From: Bacteroidota bacterium
Lineage (GTDB): Bacteria > Bacteroidota > Bacteroidia > Bacteroidales > Marinifilaceae
Assembly (NCBI GenBank): GCA_023400335.1
Contig: JAEXFF010000328.1
Location: forward strand, 1-6,066
Direction of reading: 5' to 3'
Length of the DNA stretch: 6,066 nucleotides
Shown: one piece after another, positions 1 through 5,848 of the stretch
Layout: every line of letters starts with the position of its first letter
How positions within the stretch are numbered: the stretch's first letter is position 1
The notes under the pieces: model-generated
Seen by the model: the letters and a program-made list of their open reading frames with translations, nothing else
Database searches by the model: none
Told to the model about the DNA's origin: nothing
Made by a program: the position numbers and the translations under genes

Positions 1-876
1 ATGTTAGGGGCCCGTTTTATCTCCGGCCTTCCACACGGAGCTTATTTCGGAGTAGCTTCTATTGTGGCTGAAAAACTGGCCGATAAAGGGAAAGGTTCTG
101 AAGCAGTTTCCATTATGATTGCTGGTATGACCGTAGCCAATCTCTTCGGGGTTCCTCTAGGCACTTTTCTGAGCACGCTGTTATCCTGGCGGCTTACCTT
201 TTTGCTCGTCGGGGTTTGGGGTATTATCGTACTTTATTTCATCTGGAAGTGGGTGCCCCCGGTAGAAGGACTTCCGGATAGAGGCTTTAAAGGGCAATTC
301 CGCTTTCTGAAGACAACGGCCCCCTGGCTTATTCTGGGTGCTACACTGTTTGGCAACGGGAGTGTCTTTTGCTGGTACAGTTATATCAACCCGCTCCTGA
401 CGGAAGTATCAGGTTTCCCTGCCCGAAGTATTACCTTTCTGATGATATTGGCAGGAGGGGGTATGGTACTTGGGAATCTGGCAGGCGGACGCCTTGCAGA
501 TAAATATAGTCCCGGGCGGGTCGCAGCTTTTACGCAGATAATAATTTGCTTTGCCTTGTTGTCCATCTTCTTTGCTGCCCGTATCGACTGGCTTACTGCA
601 ATACTGATGTGTATTTGTACAATGGGACTCTTTGCGGTATCCAGTCCGTTGCAAGTTTCCATCATTCATTTCGCCAAAGGCGGAGAATTATTGGGAGCCG
701 CCTGTATACAAGTAGCTTTTAATTTAGGAAATGCGATAGGGGCCACACTTGGAGGGTTGCCTCTGAAAGCCGGTCTCGGTTATCAGTATCCGGCCTTAAT
801 CGGTGTTCCTTTCGCCCTGTTGGGATTTATCTTACTGACAATATTCTTTAAGAAATACGAAAATGCGGCCCACTGA
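1..876 (+). CDS. araJ: AraJ-type MFS exporter, 5' end cut by window edge
   Basis: A major facilitator superfamily inner-membrane exporter of the DHA1/AraJ group, drug or sugar efflux by proton antiport; the natural substrate of AraJ is not settled. The 291 visible residues are highly hydrophobic and follow my memory of E. coli AraJ almost segment by segment: RFISGLPHGAYFG (residues 5-17, helix 4), GMTVANLFGVPLGT then SWRLTF (42-67, helix 5), the central loop to APWL (about 85-110), GMVLGNLAGGRLADKYSPGR (154-173, carrying the second-half motif A), FAVSSPLQ (211-218) and KGGELLGAA with AFNLGNAIGA (226-248). AraJ proteins have about 390 residues, so roughly 100 residues (helices 1-3) lie before the window. 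The ATG at position 1 is therefore probably an internal Met and not the start. The C-terminus (KKYENAAH) is complete, ending at TGA 874-876. Family assignment is confident; orthology to araJ is likely from recall, not tested. Confidence 0.88.
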   Translation: MLGARFISGLPHGAYFGVASIVAEKLADKGKGSEAVSIMIAGMTVANLFGVPLGTFLSTLLSWRLTFLLVGVWGIIVLYFIWKWVPPVEGLPDRGFKGQFRFLKTTAPWLILGATLFGNGSVFCWYSYINPLLTEVSGFPARSITFLMILAGGGMVLGNLAGGRLADKYSPGRVAAFTQIIICFALLSIFFAARIDWLTAILMCICTMGLFAVSSPLQVSIIHFAKGGELLGAACIQVAFNLGNAIGATLGGLPLKAGLGYQYPALIGVPFALLGFILLTIFFKKYENAAH

Positions 877-900
877 TTGCTTCAGGAATACCGGAGGCAA
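877..900 (+). terminator. Possible hairpin terminator after the exporter
   Basis: Directly after the stop codon, TTGCTTC (877-883) can pair with GAGGCAA (894-900), with one G-U pair. An inner GG/CC pair can close an AATA loop. No run of T follows, so this would be a weak or non-canonical terminator. It is the only stem seen between the exporter and the next promoter. Confidence 0.35.
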
Positions 901-913
901 CTGAAATCCGATT

Positions 914-935
914 AACTGTCATCCGGATGACAATT
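914..935. promoter_or_regulatory. Palindromic operator-like site before the NimA-like gene
   Basis: TGTCATCCGGATGACA (917-932) is a perfect 16-base palindrome. After one mismatched pair (916/933) two more pairs match, giving an imperfect 22-base palindrome over 914-935. Its TGTCA-N6-TGACA layout resembles sites for dimeric regulators such as the Crp/Fnr family (TGTGA-N6-TCACA for E. coli Crp). It sits where the -33 element of the following promoter should be, so a bound protein could block polymerase or stand in for the missing -33 contact. A Crp/Fnr-type helix-turn-helix remnant lies downstream at 1930-2085. The palindrome is seen directly; the regulator is inferred. Confidence 0.55.
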
Positions 936-942
936 GCATAAT

Positions 943-950
943 TAATTTTG
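943..950 (+). promoter_or_regulatory. Bacteroidetes -7 promoter box for the NimA-like gene
   Basis: TAATTTTG matches the Bacteroidetes -7 consensus TAnnTTTG. No TTTG-type -33 element lies 19-21 bases upstream; that place is taken by the palindrome at 914-935. The predicted transcript would begin near 955-958, leaving a leader of about 40 bases to the TTG at 995. Confidence 0.5.
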
Positions 951-958
951 CCCCTATT

Positions 959-1393
959 TTGTATAAAATCCCTCCTTCATTTTTAAAAGAGTATTTGGAT
1001 TACAACAATAGAAACATCAGACGACAGGATCGTCTATTAGAAGAAGAAAACGCCATTATGTTGCAGAGGAAAGGGGAATTCGGAATTCTTTCTTTGCAAG
1101 GTGAAAAGGGAGGAGCTTATGGAGTCCCTGTCAACTACGTCTGGGATAACCGTAACTCGATCTACATGCACTGTGCTCCCGAAGGCCGTAAATTACATTG
1201 TATTGTACTTTGCCCGCAAGTCTCCTTTTGTGTTGTCGGGAAAACCCGGGTTATTGCAGATAAATTTACGACTGCTTATGAAAGCATTATACTTCATGGT
1301 GAAACCCGGATCCGACTTGTTCCAGAGGAACGCAGGCAAGCCCTTTCACTTTTACTTTCCAAATATTCCTCTGCAAAAGACGCTGGAAAGTAA
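959..1393 (+). pseudogene. NimA-like pyridoxamine 5'-phosphate oxidase-fold protein, truncated
   Basis: A remnant of a small flavin-binding split-barrel protein of the NimA/pyridoxamine 5'-phosphate oxidase-like family. Family members bind FMN and some reduce nitroimidazoles or other small substrates in the cytoplasm. Numbered from the TTG at 959, the typical features are RRQDR (21-25), GEFGILSL (39-46), YGVPVNYVWD (54-63), IYMHCAPEGRKL (68-79), VSFCVVG (88-94), KFTTAYESIILHG (102-114) and ALSLLLSKYS (128-137). After that point homologues usually run about 30-40 residues further, into a last strand and basic tail, but here six unrelated residues precede the stop. The frame has no ATG before residue 34, which is already inside the domain. 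Candidate starts are TTG 995 (after an AAAAGAG run at 985-991) or the near-cognate ATC at 1016, exactly where relatives begin with Met. TTG 959 would be leaderless. The missing C-terminus and doubtful start make it probably non-functional. Family confident, pseudogene status likely. Confidence 0.7.
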
Positions 1394-1920
1394 GATTCAT
1401 CTGTATCCCTTCGTTGTGTAACTCCGCCATTTTTTTGATCTCAGCAACAGCACGTTTATCATTTACGTTCATATATAAATCGCTCAATTCAAAATGACAC
1501 AACTCTTCAAAACAAATCCGTTCCTCCAAAGGATAAGCCTTCAACATTTCCAGAGTCTGCCCGAAACGGTTCTGTTCAGCTTGATAACGATACCAAGCTG
1601 ACTGCATATTTTTATAAGGCTGTCCTCCAGCCTTATAATAGGTTCCGCCCAGGACCTTTTCATCATTCTGGTTAAAGGCCAGAATAAGGTGAAGCCGATG
1701 AGCCTTGCTTTCATACCCTAGTTTTAATGCATCGTGATAACGACCTGCCACATTCCAATCCAATCCCCCGAGAATACGTTCATCATCATAGGATAAAGTC
1801 TGTCTCCCCAACTGAGTAAAAAACCTTTTCCAAAATTCAAACGGGCCCAGACTTCATTCATAACAAATCTTCCGTTTTTATCAATTTGCGGATCCTGCCC
1901 CCAAACGCCCGAACTCGGAT
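1374..1920 (-). pseudogene. Frameshifted remnant of an alginate-export-type outer membrane protein
   Basis: Read on the minus strand, about 1912 to 1824 gives VWGQDPQIDKNGRF and NEVWARLNFGKGF. The next frame, from about 1817, gives TQLGRQTLSYDDERILGG, LDWNVAGRYHDALKLGYES and HLILAFNQND (to about 1660). Joined, these match from memory the signature region of alginate-export family (AlgE-like) porins: RVWGQ, then NEAW, GRQ-YDD-R-GN, GR-HDAL and a Y/FNQN strand. The joint falls in a run of six A on the plus strand (1818-1823); a seventh base would restore one frame. Only about 110 residues of a protein of roughly 400 are recognisable. The signal peptide and most barrel strands are absent. The frame continues to a stop at 1287-1289, antisense to the NimA-like gene. 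Between about 1590 and 1374 it reads as a charged helical segment (EERICFEELCHFELSDLYM) that does not look like barrel strands and may have another origin. No start codon is supported; this is a pseudogene fragment. Confidence 0.6.
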
Positions 1921-1929
1921 ATTATCAAA

Positions 1930-2085
1930 ATGGTGCATAACAAAACTCAGTTAGCCGATTATTTAAATGTAAAACGCCCGGCATTATCGAAAGAAATTAA
2001 TCAAATGGTCAAAGAGGGAGACCTCTGCATCGAAAATATGAATGTAGAAATACTAAAAAAAGAACTTTTGCTGGAATTTCTATAA
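1930..2085 (+). pseudogene. Crp/Fnr-family regulator, C-terminal HTH remnant
   Basis: The 51-residue frame ATG 1930 to TAA 2083-2085 contains TQLADYLNVKRPALSKEINQ, a close match to the recognition-helix region of Crp/Fnr regulators (ELADYLGVNRSALSRELxRM). It then reads MVKEGDL and ILKKELLLEFL, as in the wing and the C-terminal tail of that family. A full Crp/Fnr protein has about 220-230 residues with an N-terminal cyclic-nucleotide-binding-like sensor domain; none of that domain is encoded upstream. In-frame sequence before ATG 1930 reads DIIK, and farther upstream it overlaps the alginate-export remnant on the other strand. The C-terminus appears complete, so this is a 5'-truncated gene. 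It may once have controlled the NimA-like gene, since this pairing is common in anaerobes and a palindromic site precedes that gene; this is inference. Translation as a small HTH protein from ATG 1930 is possible but unsupported by a promoter. Confidence 0.62.
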
Positions 2086-2292
2086 GTCTGTAAAAGGAAT
2101 GGACTTTCGGGCTGTTTTAGTTTAATCTTATATTAAGTGCATTTTTCCTCATTATCAGGCTTTTCTTCCTTCAAAAGAAGTATAATTGAATATATATAGA
2201 TTTATTCCGATTTAATCCTAAAAGTCCCTCCCTGTGAATAAAAATCGTCAACGTTTATCGTAAAACCCGAAAGCTTACCTGCAAAAAATCTC
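2086..2292. other. AT-rich non-coding interval
   Basis: About 200 bases of AT-rich DNA with no credible coding frame, tRNA or array. A 7-base inverted pair, GGACTTT at 2101-2107 and AAAGTCC at 2221-2227, is 113 bases apart and could be chance. The interval ends in the promoter of the following operon. Confidence 0.5.
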
Positions 2293-2300
2293 TATATTTG
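2293..2300 (+). promoter_or_regulatory. Bacteroidetes -7 promoter box for the 2318-4325 operon
   Basis: TATATTTG fits the -7 consensus TAnnTTTG exactly and lies 17 bases before the ATG at 2318. No good TTTG -33 box is visible about 20 bases upstream. The leader would be short, about 10 bases, which is tolerable in a phylum that does not rely on Shine-Dalgarno pairing. Confidence 0.5.
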
Positions 2301-2317
2301 TAAAAAATAGTGTTGCT

Positions 2318-3841
2318 ATGAAAAATCTAGGTCAATGTGAATGTGGTTTACTATACAATGAATTTTCCATCATACTGATTCAAACGTTTACCTCTCCTCA
2401 AATAAAAATCCCCCATTGCGGTTTTATAAAACCGATAAAAGAAGGGAATATAGACGACCAGCTTTTTACCCATAAAGACAAGATTGTAGACCGGTATGAA
2501 TTGGAAGGTTTTGATATCGAAATCACAATTGATAAACCGAATACAGCTACTTTAAAAGGCCATGTACATGTATGGGCGGCTGTATTTTTTGACGCTACAG
2601 TAGAAATCTCTTATCGGATTATTGTACCTCCCGGAGGGAAAATTGATACGACCCCTTTTTGTCAAATCAGTGAGCCTTTTAATACGGACCAATTAATTGT
2701 TATAGCCGGAATTATACAGCATGTTGAACATTGGGTTTATAATCAGGAAGCAGAGAAACAAGAAATAGACGGGGCTTTGAAAAAGGTAAAAATCACCAAT
2801 CTCCATTTAAATGCAGAAGCCCTGTTTTGCGAAGAACCTGTAAAGGATGTAAAAATCACTTTTGAAGAAATCCAAAAACGGTACCGGAATTTTTTTGATA
2901 AATCCCCGGAAAGCAAATTCTACTATCCTGCACACAATTATATTTTTATTGATATCTGGGAATCTATCGGACATCAAGGGGATATCGATTTTTCCCAAAT
3001 GCGGGAAGACGACATTATCCAGCATATCGAAACAGCCCATCAGGCAGAACTCGTTGGATTAATGACCCTCTACCCTGAGGAATGGCCTTACCGGATGGAT
3101 TCCAGCTTTCCGGAAATCTGCGGCAGAAACATAGCCATTGACACAGACGATCTGGTTTTAACCAATGAAAACATGAGTGTCGTTTTCGGTACCTACGGCA
3201 AAAGAGGGAACGAAGCTCCTACCGATTGGCAGGAACATCTGGGGAGAAGGGACCGTTACCATGTCAGCTGGCCGGAATACCTGGTTTTATTGGAAATTTT
3301 ACTGGCTAAAAAACATACCATCAACTATGTTTTAAACAAGTACATTTATAATTCTAAAAATGCTGTGAATGAAAACATTCACAATATGATCGAACAAAAT
3401 GCACGTCTCAGTGTAAAATTATCTAATATTCTCCTTCAACTGGATTCCGTACGTTATCTTCGCTATATGTCGCATAAACACATGTTTTACGAAACGGCCC
3501 GGAATCTAAAAATTGAAGAAGACGAAAAACAATTGGACATCACCATCAGGCGGGTAGACAAATCACTGAACAATGCCAATAATGTCATAGAAATTCGTCA
3601 ATCCAACGATACGAAATATATCCTTCTGTTTATTTCTGTCGCCTCCCTTTTTAGTGTAGTTTTACAGGGAGAAAATGTACCTTTGCTGTCCAGTTTATCC
3701 AAAGCGCTCGGCAGACAAACAGCTATCGTTTTAGTCATCATTACTTCCATTGGCATCGCTTACGGCCTGGTGGTTTTATTGAAAATGACAGCAAGATATA
3801 TTAAACAAAGAAAAGTTTGTAAACACGATAATTATTCTTAA
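2318..3841 (+). CDS. Unrecognised 507-residue protein with two C-terminal membrane helices (CorA-like outline)
   Basis: I do not recognise this protein by family. Visible architecture: no signal peptide; an N-terminal mixed strand/helix region of about 300 residues, including DIEITIDKP (66-74) and VEISYRIIVPP (95-105); a second block with FYYPAHNYIFIDIWESIG (201-218); a long charged helical region from VSWPEYLVLLEILLAKK (316-332) to NVIEIRQSN (422-430), likely coiled; then two hydrophobic helices, about 433-450 (KYILLFISVASLFSVVLQ) and 468-488 (TAIVLVIITSIGIAYGLVVLL), with a basic tail (KQRK). A soluble domain, a long helical stalk and two terminal membrane helices is the outline of CorA-type proteins, but the GMN motif of CorA magnesium channels is absent; the loop after the first helix reads GENVPLLSS. 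It is therefore probably an inner-membrane protein with a large cytoplasmic domain, not a proven transporter. The start at ATG 2318 follows the promoter at 2293-2300. It is apparently co-transcribed with the GNAT gene one base downstream. Gene reality is high, function unknown. Confidence 0.85.
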   Translation: MKNLGQCECGLLYNEFSIILIQTFTSPQIKIPHCGFIKPIKEGNIDDQLFTHKDKIVDRYELEGFDIEITIDKPNTATLKGHVHVWAAVFFDATVEISYRIIVPPGGKIDTTPFCQISEPFNTDQLIVIAGIIQHVEHWVYNQEAEKQEIDGALKKVKITNLHLNAEALFCEEPVKDVKITFEEIQKRYRNFFDKSPESKFYYPAHNYIFIDIWESIGHQGDIDFSQMREDDIIQHIETAHQAELVGLMTLYPEEWPYRMDSSFPEICGRNIAIDTDDLVLTNENMSVVFGTYGKRGNEAPTDWQEHLGRRDRYHVSWPEYLVLLEILLAKKHTINYVLNKYIYNSKNAVNENIHNMIEQNARLSVKLSNILLQLDSVRYLRYMSHKHMFYETARNLKIEEDEKQLDITIRRVDKSLNNANNVIEIRQSNDTKYILLFISVASLFSVVLQGENVPLLSSLSKALGRQTAIVLVIITSIGIAYGLVVLLKMTARYIKQRKVCKHDNYS

Positions 3842-3842
3842 C

Positions 3843-4325
3843 ATGATACGGAAATATACAACAGAAGACCGGCAAGCCCTATGTGAGTTTTTTTCTTCCC
3901 TTATAGAGACTCATAAAGCATATATTTCACACGGTGAACTCCAAATGGGAATTGCAACAGACCGCGGACAACTAGCAAAAGATTATAAAACAAAATGGCT
4001 TCAATACCTGGACAGACAATCTGCTAATCCGGAAAATACAATACTCTTATATGAAGAAAAAGGTAAAATCATCGGATTTACCTTATTTGGTATTACGAAC
4101 GACGGAGCCCAGCCCTATGGTGTAATTTTTGATCTGGGAGTCGCCCCGGCCTGCAGAGGAAAACATATCGGACAACAACTCCTGACAAAGGCTTTAGATT
4201 GTTTTAAAGCGCTTGGCATACAAAATTGTTATCTGGAATCCGGCATAGATAATCATTCAGCACATGGTTTTTTCCGTAAAAACGGATTTTCAGCCGTATC
4301 TGAAATTTTTCGCTTAAAACTTTAA
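3843..4325 (+). CDS. GNAT-family N-acetyltransferase
   Basis: A 160-residue cytoplasmic protein of the GNAT superfamily, which transfers acetyl groups from acetyl-CoA to amines. The fold is readable in order: N-terminal MIRKYTTEDRQAL (strand 1 and helix 1), ILLYEEKGKIIGFTLFGI (67-84, strands 2-3), VIFDLGVAPACRGKHIG (94-110, strand 4 and the acetyl-CoA pyrophosphate loop), QQLLTKALDCFKALG (111-125, helix 3), CYLES (129-133, strand 5), and NHSAHGFFRKNGF (137-149, helix 4 and following turn). The loop motif (Q/R)xxGx(G/A) appears as RGKHIG, with His108 in place of the first Gly, a variant that does occur in working GNATs. The substrate cannot be told. ATG 3843 lies one base after the stop of the membrane-protein gene, so the two are almost certainly one transcript and probably translationally coupled. 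The length is typical for a single-domain GNAT and the gene looks intact. Confidence 0.9.
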   Translation: MIRKYTTEDRQALCEFFSSLIETHKAYISHGELQMGIATDRGQLAKDYKTKWLQYLDRQSANPENTILLYEEKGKIIGFTLFGITNDGAQPYGVIFDLGVAPACRGKHIGQQLLTKALDCFKALGIQNCYLESGIDNHSAHGFFRKNGFSAVSEIFRLKL

Positions 4326-4336
4326 TACAAAGAAGA

Positions 4337-4463
4337 CGGACCTTTCGTACTCTTGATTTTTACTTATACAGGAAGAGATCAAAGTCCTGCTAACAGGCAA
4401 ATCAGCATTTACAGCCCACAAAATCTCAACTAAATAAAAATCTATAAAACTACCAAAGGTCCG
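4337..4463. repeat. Nine-base inverted repeat in the convergent intergenic region
   Basis: CGGACCTTT (4337-4345) is the exact reverse complement of AAAGGTCCG (4455-4463), 109 bases apart. It spans most of the 153-base gap between the stop of the GNAT gene and the stop of the lipoprotein gene. It could close a large structure in either readthrough transcript, or be chance. No other coding or RNA feature is seen in the gap. Confidence 0.35.
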
Positions 4464-4473
4464 CCTTTAAAGG
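4455..4473 (-). terminator. Possible terminator of the LruC lipoprotein gene
   Basis: About ten bases past the TAA at 4479-4481, read on the minus strand, AAAGG-CGGA-CCTTT (4468-4455) forms a five-pair hairpin with a four-base loop. It overlaps a ten-base palindrome CCTTTAAAGG (4464-4473), so two structures compete. The following minus-strand sequence is T-rich (GGTAGTTTTATAG) but without a clean T run. It is a weak prediction. Confidence 0.35.
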
Positions 4474-4478
4474 AAAAA

Positions 4479-5744
4479 TTATTTTACCAAATTACTGTTT
4501 ACCCGGTTGTTACCTGTATTCTCATACCAATCCTGACACTGATTTCCTCCGGACTGGGCCCAGGTTGCAAAATTAGGGTAAGCCAAGGTAAATTCAACTT
4601 TTTCATAAGCATGCGGAATCGCTGCAGGCACTTTTATTCCCCAAATTAAATCGGTATTTGAAGTATAAAAATCATTTGATCTGTCGGTATTTACATTTTC
4701 ATTTCTATACTTTACATAAATAGACTGATTGAAAAGAACCGGCTTATAACCATTAATATGTATTTCTTTCTGGTTGGAAGTATTTCCGATAAAGAAATCA
4801 AAAGAATCGTACAATACTTTATTCAGAGGCAGCGGTTTCGTCAAATATAACACATAGGCAACTTCAACCAAATCTTTTTCTGCCATCTCATAACCCGGTT
4901 CTGTATTCATATATTTTCCTCCGGCCGGCCGGTTTGGATTATTTTTTACATCCTTAAAAAGGAAAAGAGCATTATCTCCGTTAGCAGGCTCTACCGTTAC
5001 AAAATCAATAGCAGGGGAGGCATTGACTATATTGTACGGAACAATCTCATCAATATCTGAACTCTTTACTCCCAGTAAATGCAAATAAAATTCATAAGGG
5101 AAGATTCCTCCGACGGCTTTTAAACGTATACCCACTAAAATAGCCTCTGCTTTATTCTTGTCATCCACATATACCTGAGCTTTAAAATTGGCTACAATAT
5201 CATTTAAATCATAATCTCCGTAGTCCGGCCATAAATCTTCGAACATTAAAGTACCCCAACCGTCTGCAGGGTAATAAATGACATTTTCTTTCCGGTCAGC
5301 ATAAGGTTTTTCATCTGCCTGAGCCGAAACGGCAGTTCCTTCCGAACGATATTCTTTACTGTCATCCGGAACACGATAAGCAACAACCCCTTCCGTAATC
5401 GGCAGCTCTTTAGCTCCGGACAATCCTTCCGTTGTTTCATACTGTACATACAAACATTCCGAATAAGTAGGGACATTTAAAGTGACCTGATCTGCATTTT
5501 CTCCCACTATAAAAGAAGCAAAAGGGGATGTATTCCGGGACAATGAAACGTACACCCTGGAATCGTGCTGAGCTGTAAAATCACAGCGAATATCTGCTGA
5601 AGTCTTCCAATCAAATCCGGCTGGAATTTTCAACTCCGTTACCTTATCCTGCAACTTCGTCTTATTCAAAGAATCGGAATTGACGCAAGCATAGAACAGG
5701 AAAGGGAAAAGAATAACAATAATTTTAAACAAAGATATTTTCAT
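4479..5744 (-). CDS. LruC-domain (DUF4842-like) surface lipoprotein
   Basis: A 421-residue lipoprotein. MKISLFKIIVILFPFLFYAC is a classic lipoprotein signal with Cys20 after FYA. The mature start VNSDSLNK lacks a clear acidic Bacteroidetes surface-export signal, so surface exposure is not certain. Residues about 40-140 form a strand-rich domain. From about 158 comes the LruC signature: ADGWGTLMFEDLWPDYGDYD (160-179) followed by LNDIV (180-184), with the Asp-rich DYDLND typical of the family and possibly metal binding. Further on are GGIFPYEFYLHL, FFIGN and the C-terminal ATWAQSGG with QDWYEN. LruC is named after a Leptospira lipoprotein; in Bacteroidetes such proteins are often found near fimbrial genes, but their biochemical role is not established. 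I chose ATG 5744 over an in-frame ATG at 5786 because only the former begins with the signal peptide and lies downstream of the promoter at 5773-5803. The upstream neighbour on the same strand also looks like a surface protein, in keeping with a fimbrial or surface-assembly locus. Confidence 0.85.
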   Translation of the reverse strand: MKISLFKIIVILFPFLFYACVNSDSLNKTKLQDKVTELKIPAGFDWKTSADIRCDFTAQHDSRVYVSLSRNTSPFASFIVGENADQVTLNVPTYSECLYVQYETTEGLSGAKELPITEGVVAYRVPDDSKEYRSEGTAVSAQADEKPYADRKENVIYYPADGWGTLMFEDLWPDYGDYDLNDIVANFKAQVYVDDKNKAEAILVGIRLKAVGGIFPYEFYLHLLGVKSSDIDEIVPYNIVNASPAIDFVTVEPANGDNALFLFKDVKNNPNRPAGGKYMNTEPGYEMAEKDLVEVAYVLYLTKPLPLNKVLYDSFDFFIGNTSNQKEIHINGYKPVLFNQSIYVKYRNENVNTDRSNDFYTSNTDLIWGIKVPAAIPHAYEKVEFTLAYPNFATWAQSGGNQCQDWYENTGNNRVNSNLVK

Positions 5745-5772
5745 GATTGCACTATTATTATTTAATACAGAA

Positions 5773-5803
5773 CAAAAATAGGACATTCATACGACAAAAC
5801 AAA
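5773..5803 (-). promoter_or_regulatory. Bacteroidetes-type promoter of the LruC lipoprotein gene
   Basis: On the minus strand TTTG (5803-5800) is followed after 19 bases by TATTTTTG (5780-5773), matching both the -33 (TTTG) and -7 (TAnnTTTG) elements at the accepted spacing. Transcription would start near 5766, about 20 bases before ATG 5744. This rules out the longer reading from 5786 and shows that the gene can be expressed separately from its upstream neighbour. Confidence 0.65.
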
Positions 5804-5848
5804 TTTTATATCTTTGAAAATGAATTTATTAATTATTCTTTTTCCGCA

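Noticed and set aside
1..3. ATG at the first base as the true start of the exporter
   Set aside because: The protein begins in the fourth membrane helix of the AraJ pattern. About 100 residues must lie upstream, so this is an internal Met at the window edge.
1101..1421. Second plus-strand frame across the NimA-like gene
   Set aside because: It is out of frame with the recognisable NimA-like domain and shows no family features, including no continuation of the missing C-terminus after 1373.
2084..2106. Five-base stem AAGTC/GACTT just after the Crp/Fnr remnant as a terminator
   Set aside because: The stem is too short, with a 13-base loop and no T run.
2807..3062. Short open frames on both strands inside the 507-residue gene
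   Set aside because: They are shadows of the long gene, with no promoter, domain or homology cue.
5745..5786. Longer start of the LruC lipoprotein (14 more residues)
   Set aside because: The extra residues would precede the signal peptide and overlap the promoter at 5773-5803. ATG 5744 gives a clean lipoprotein signal.
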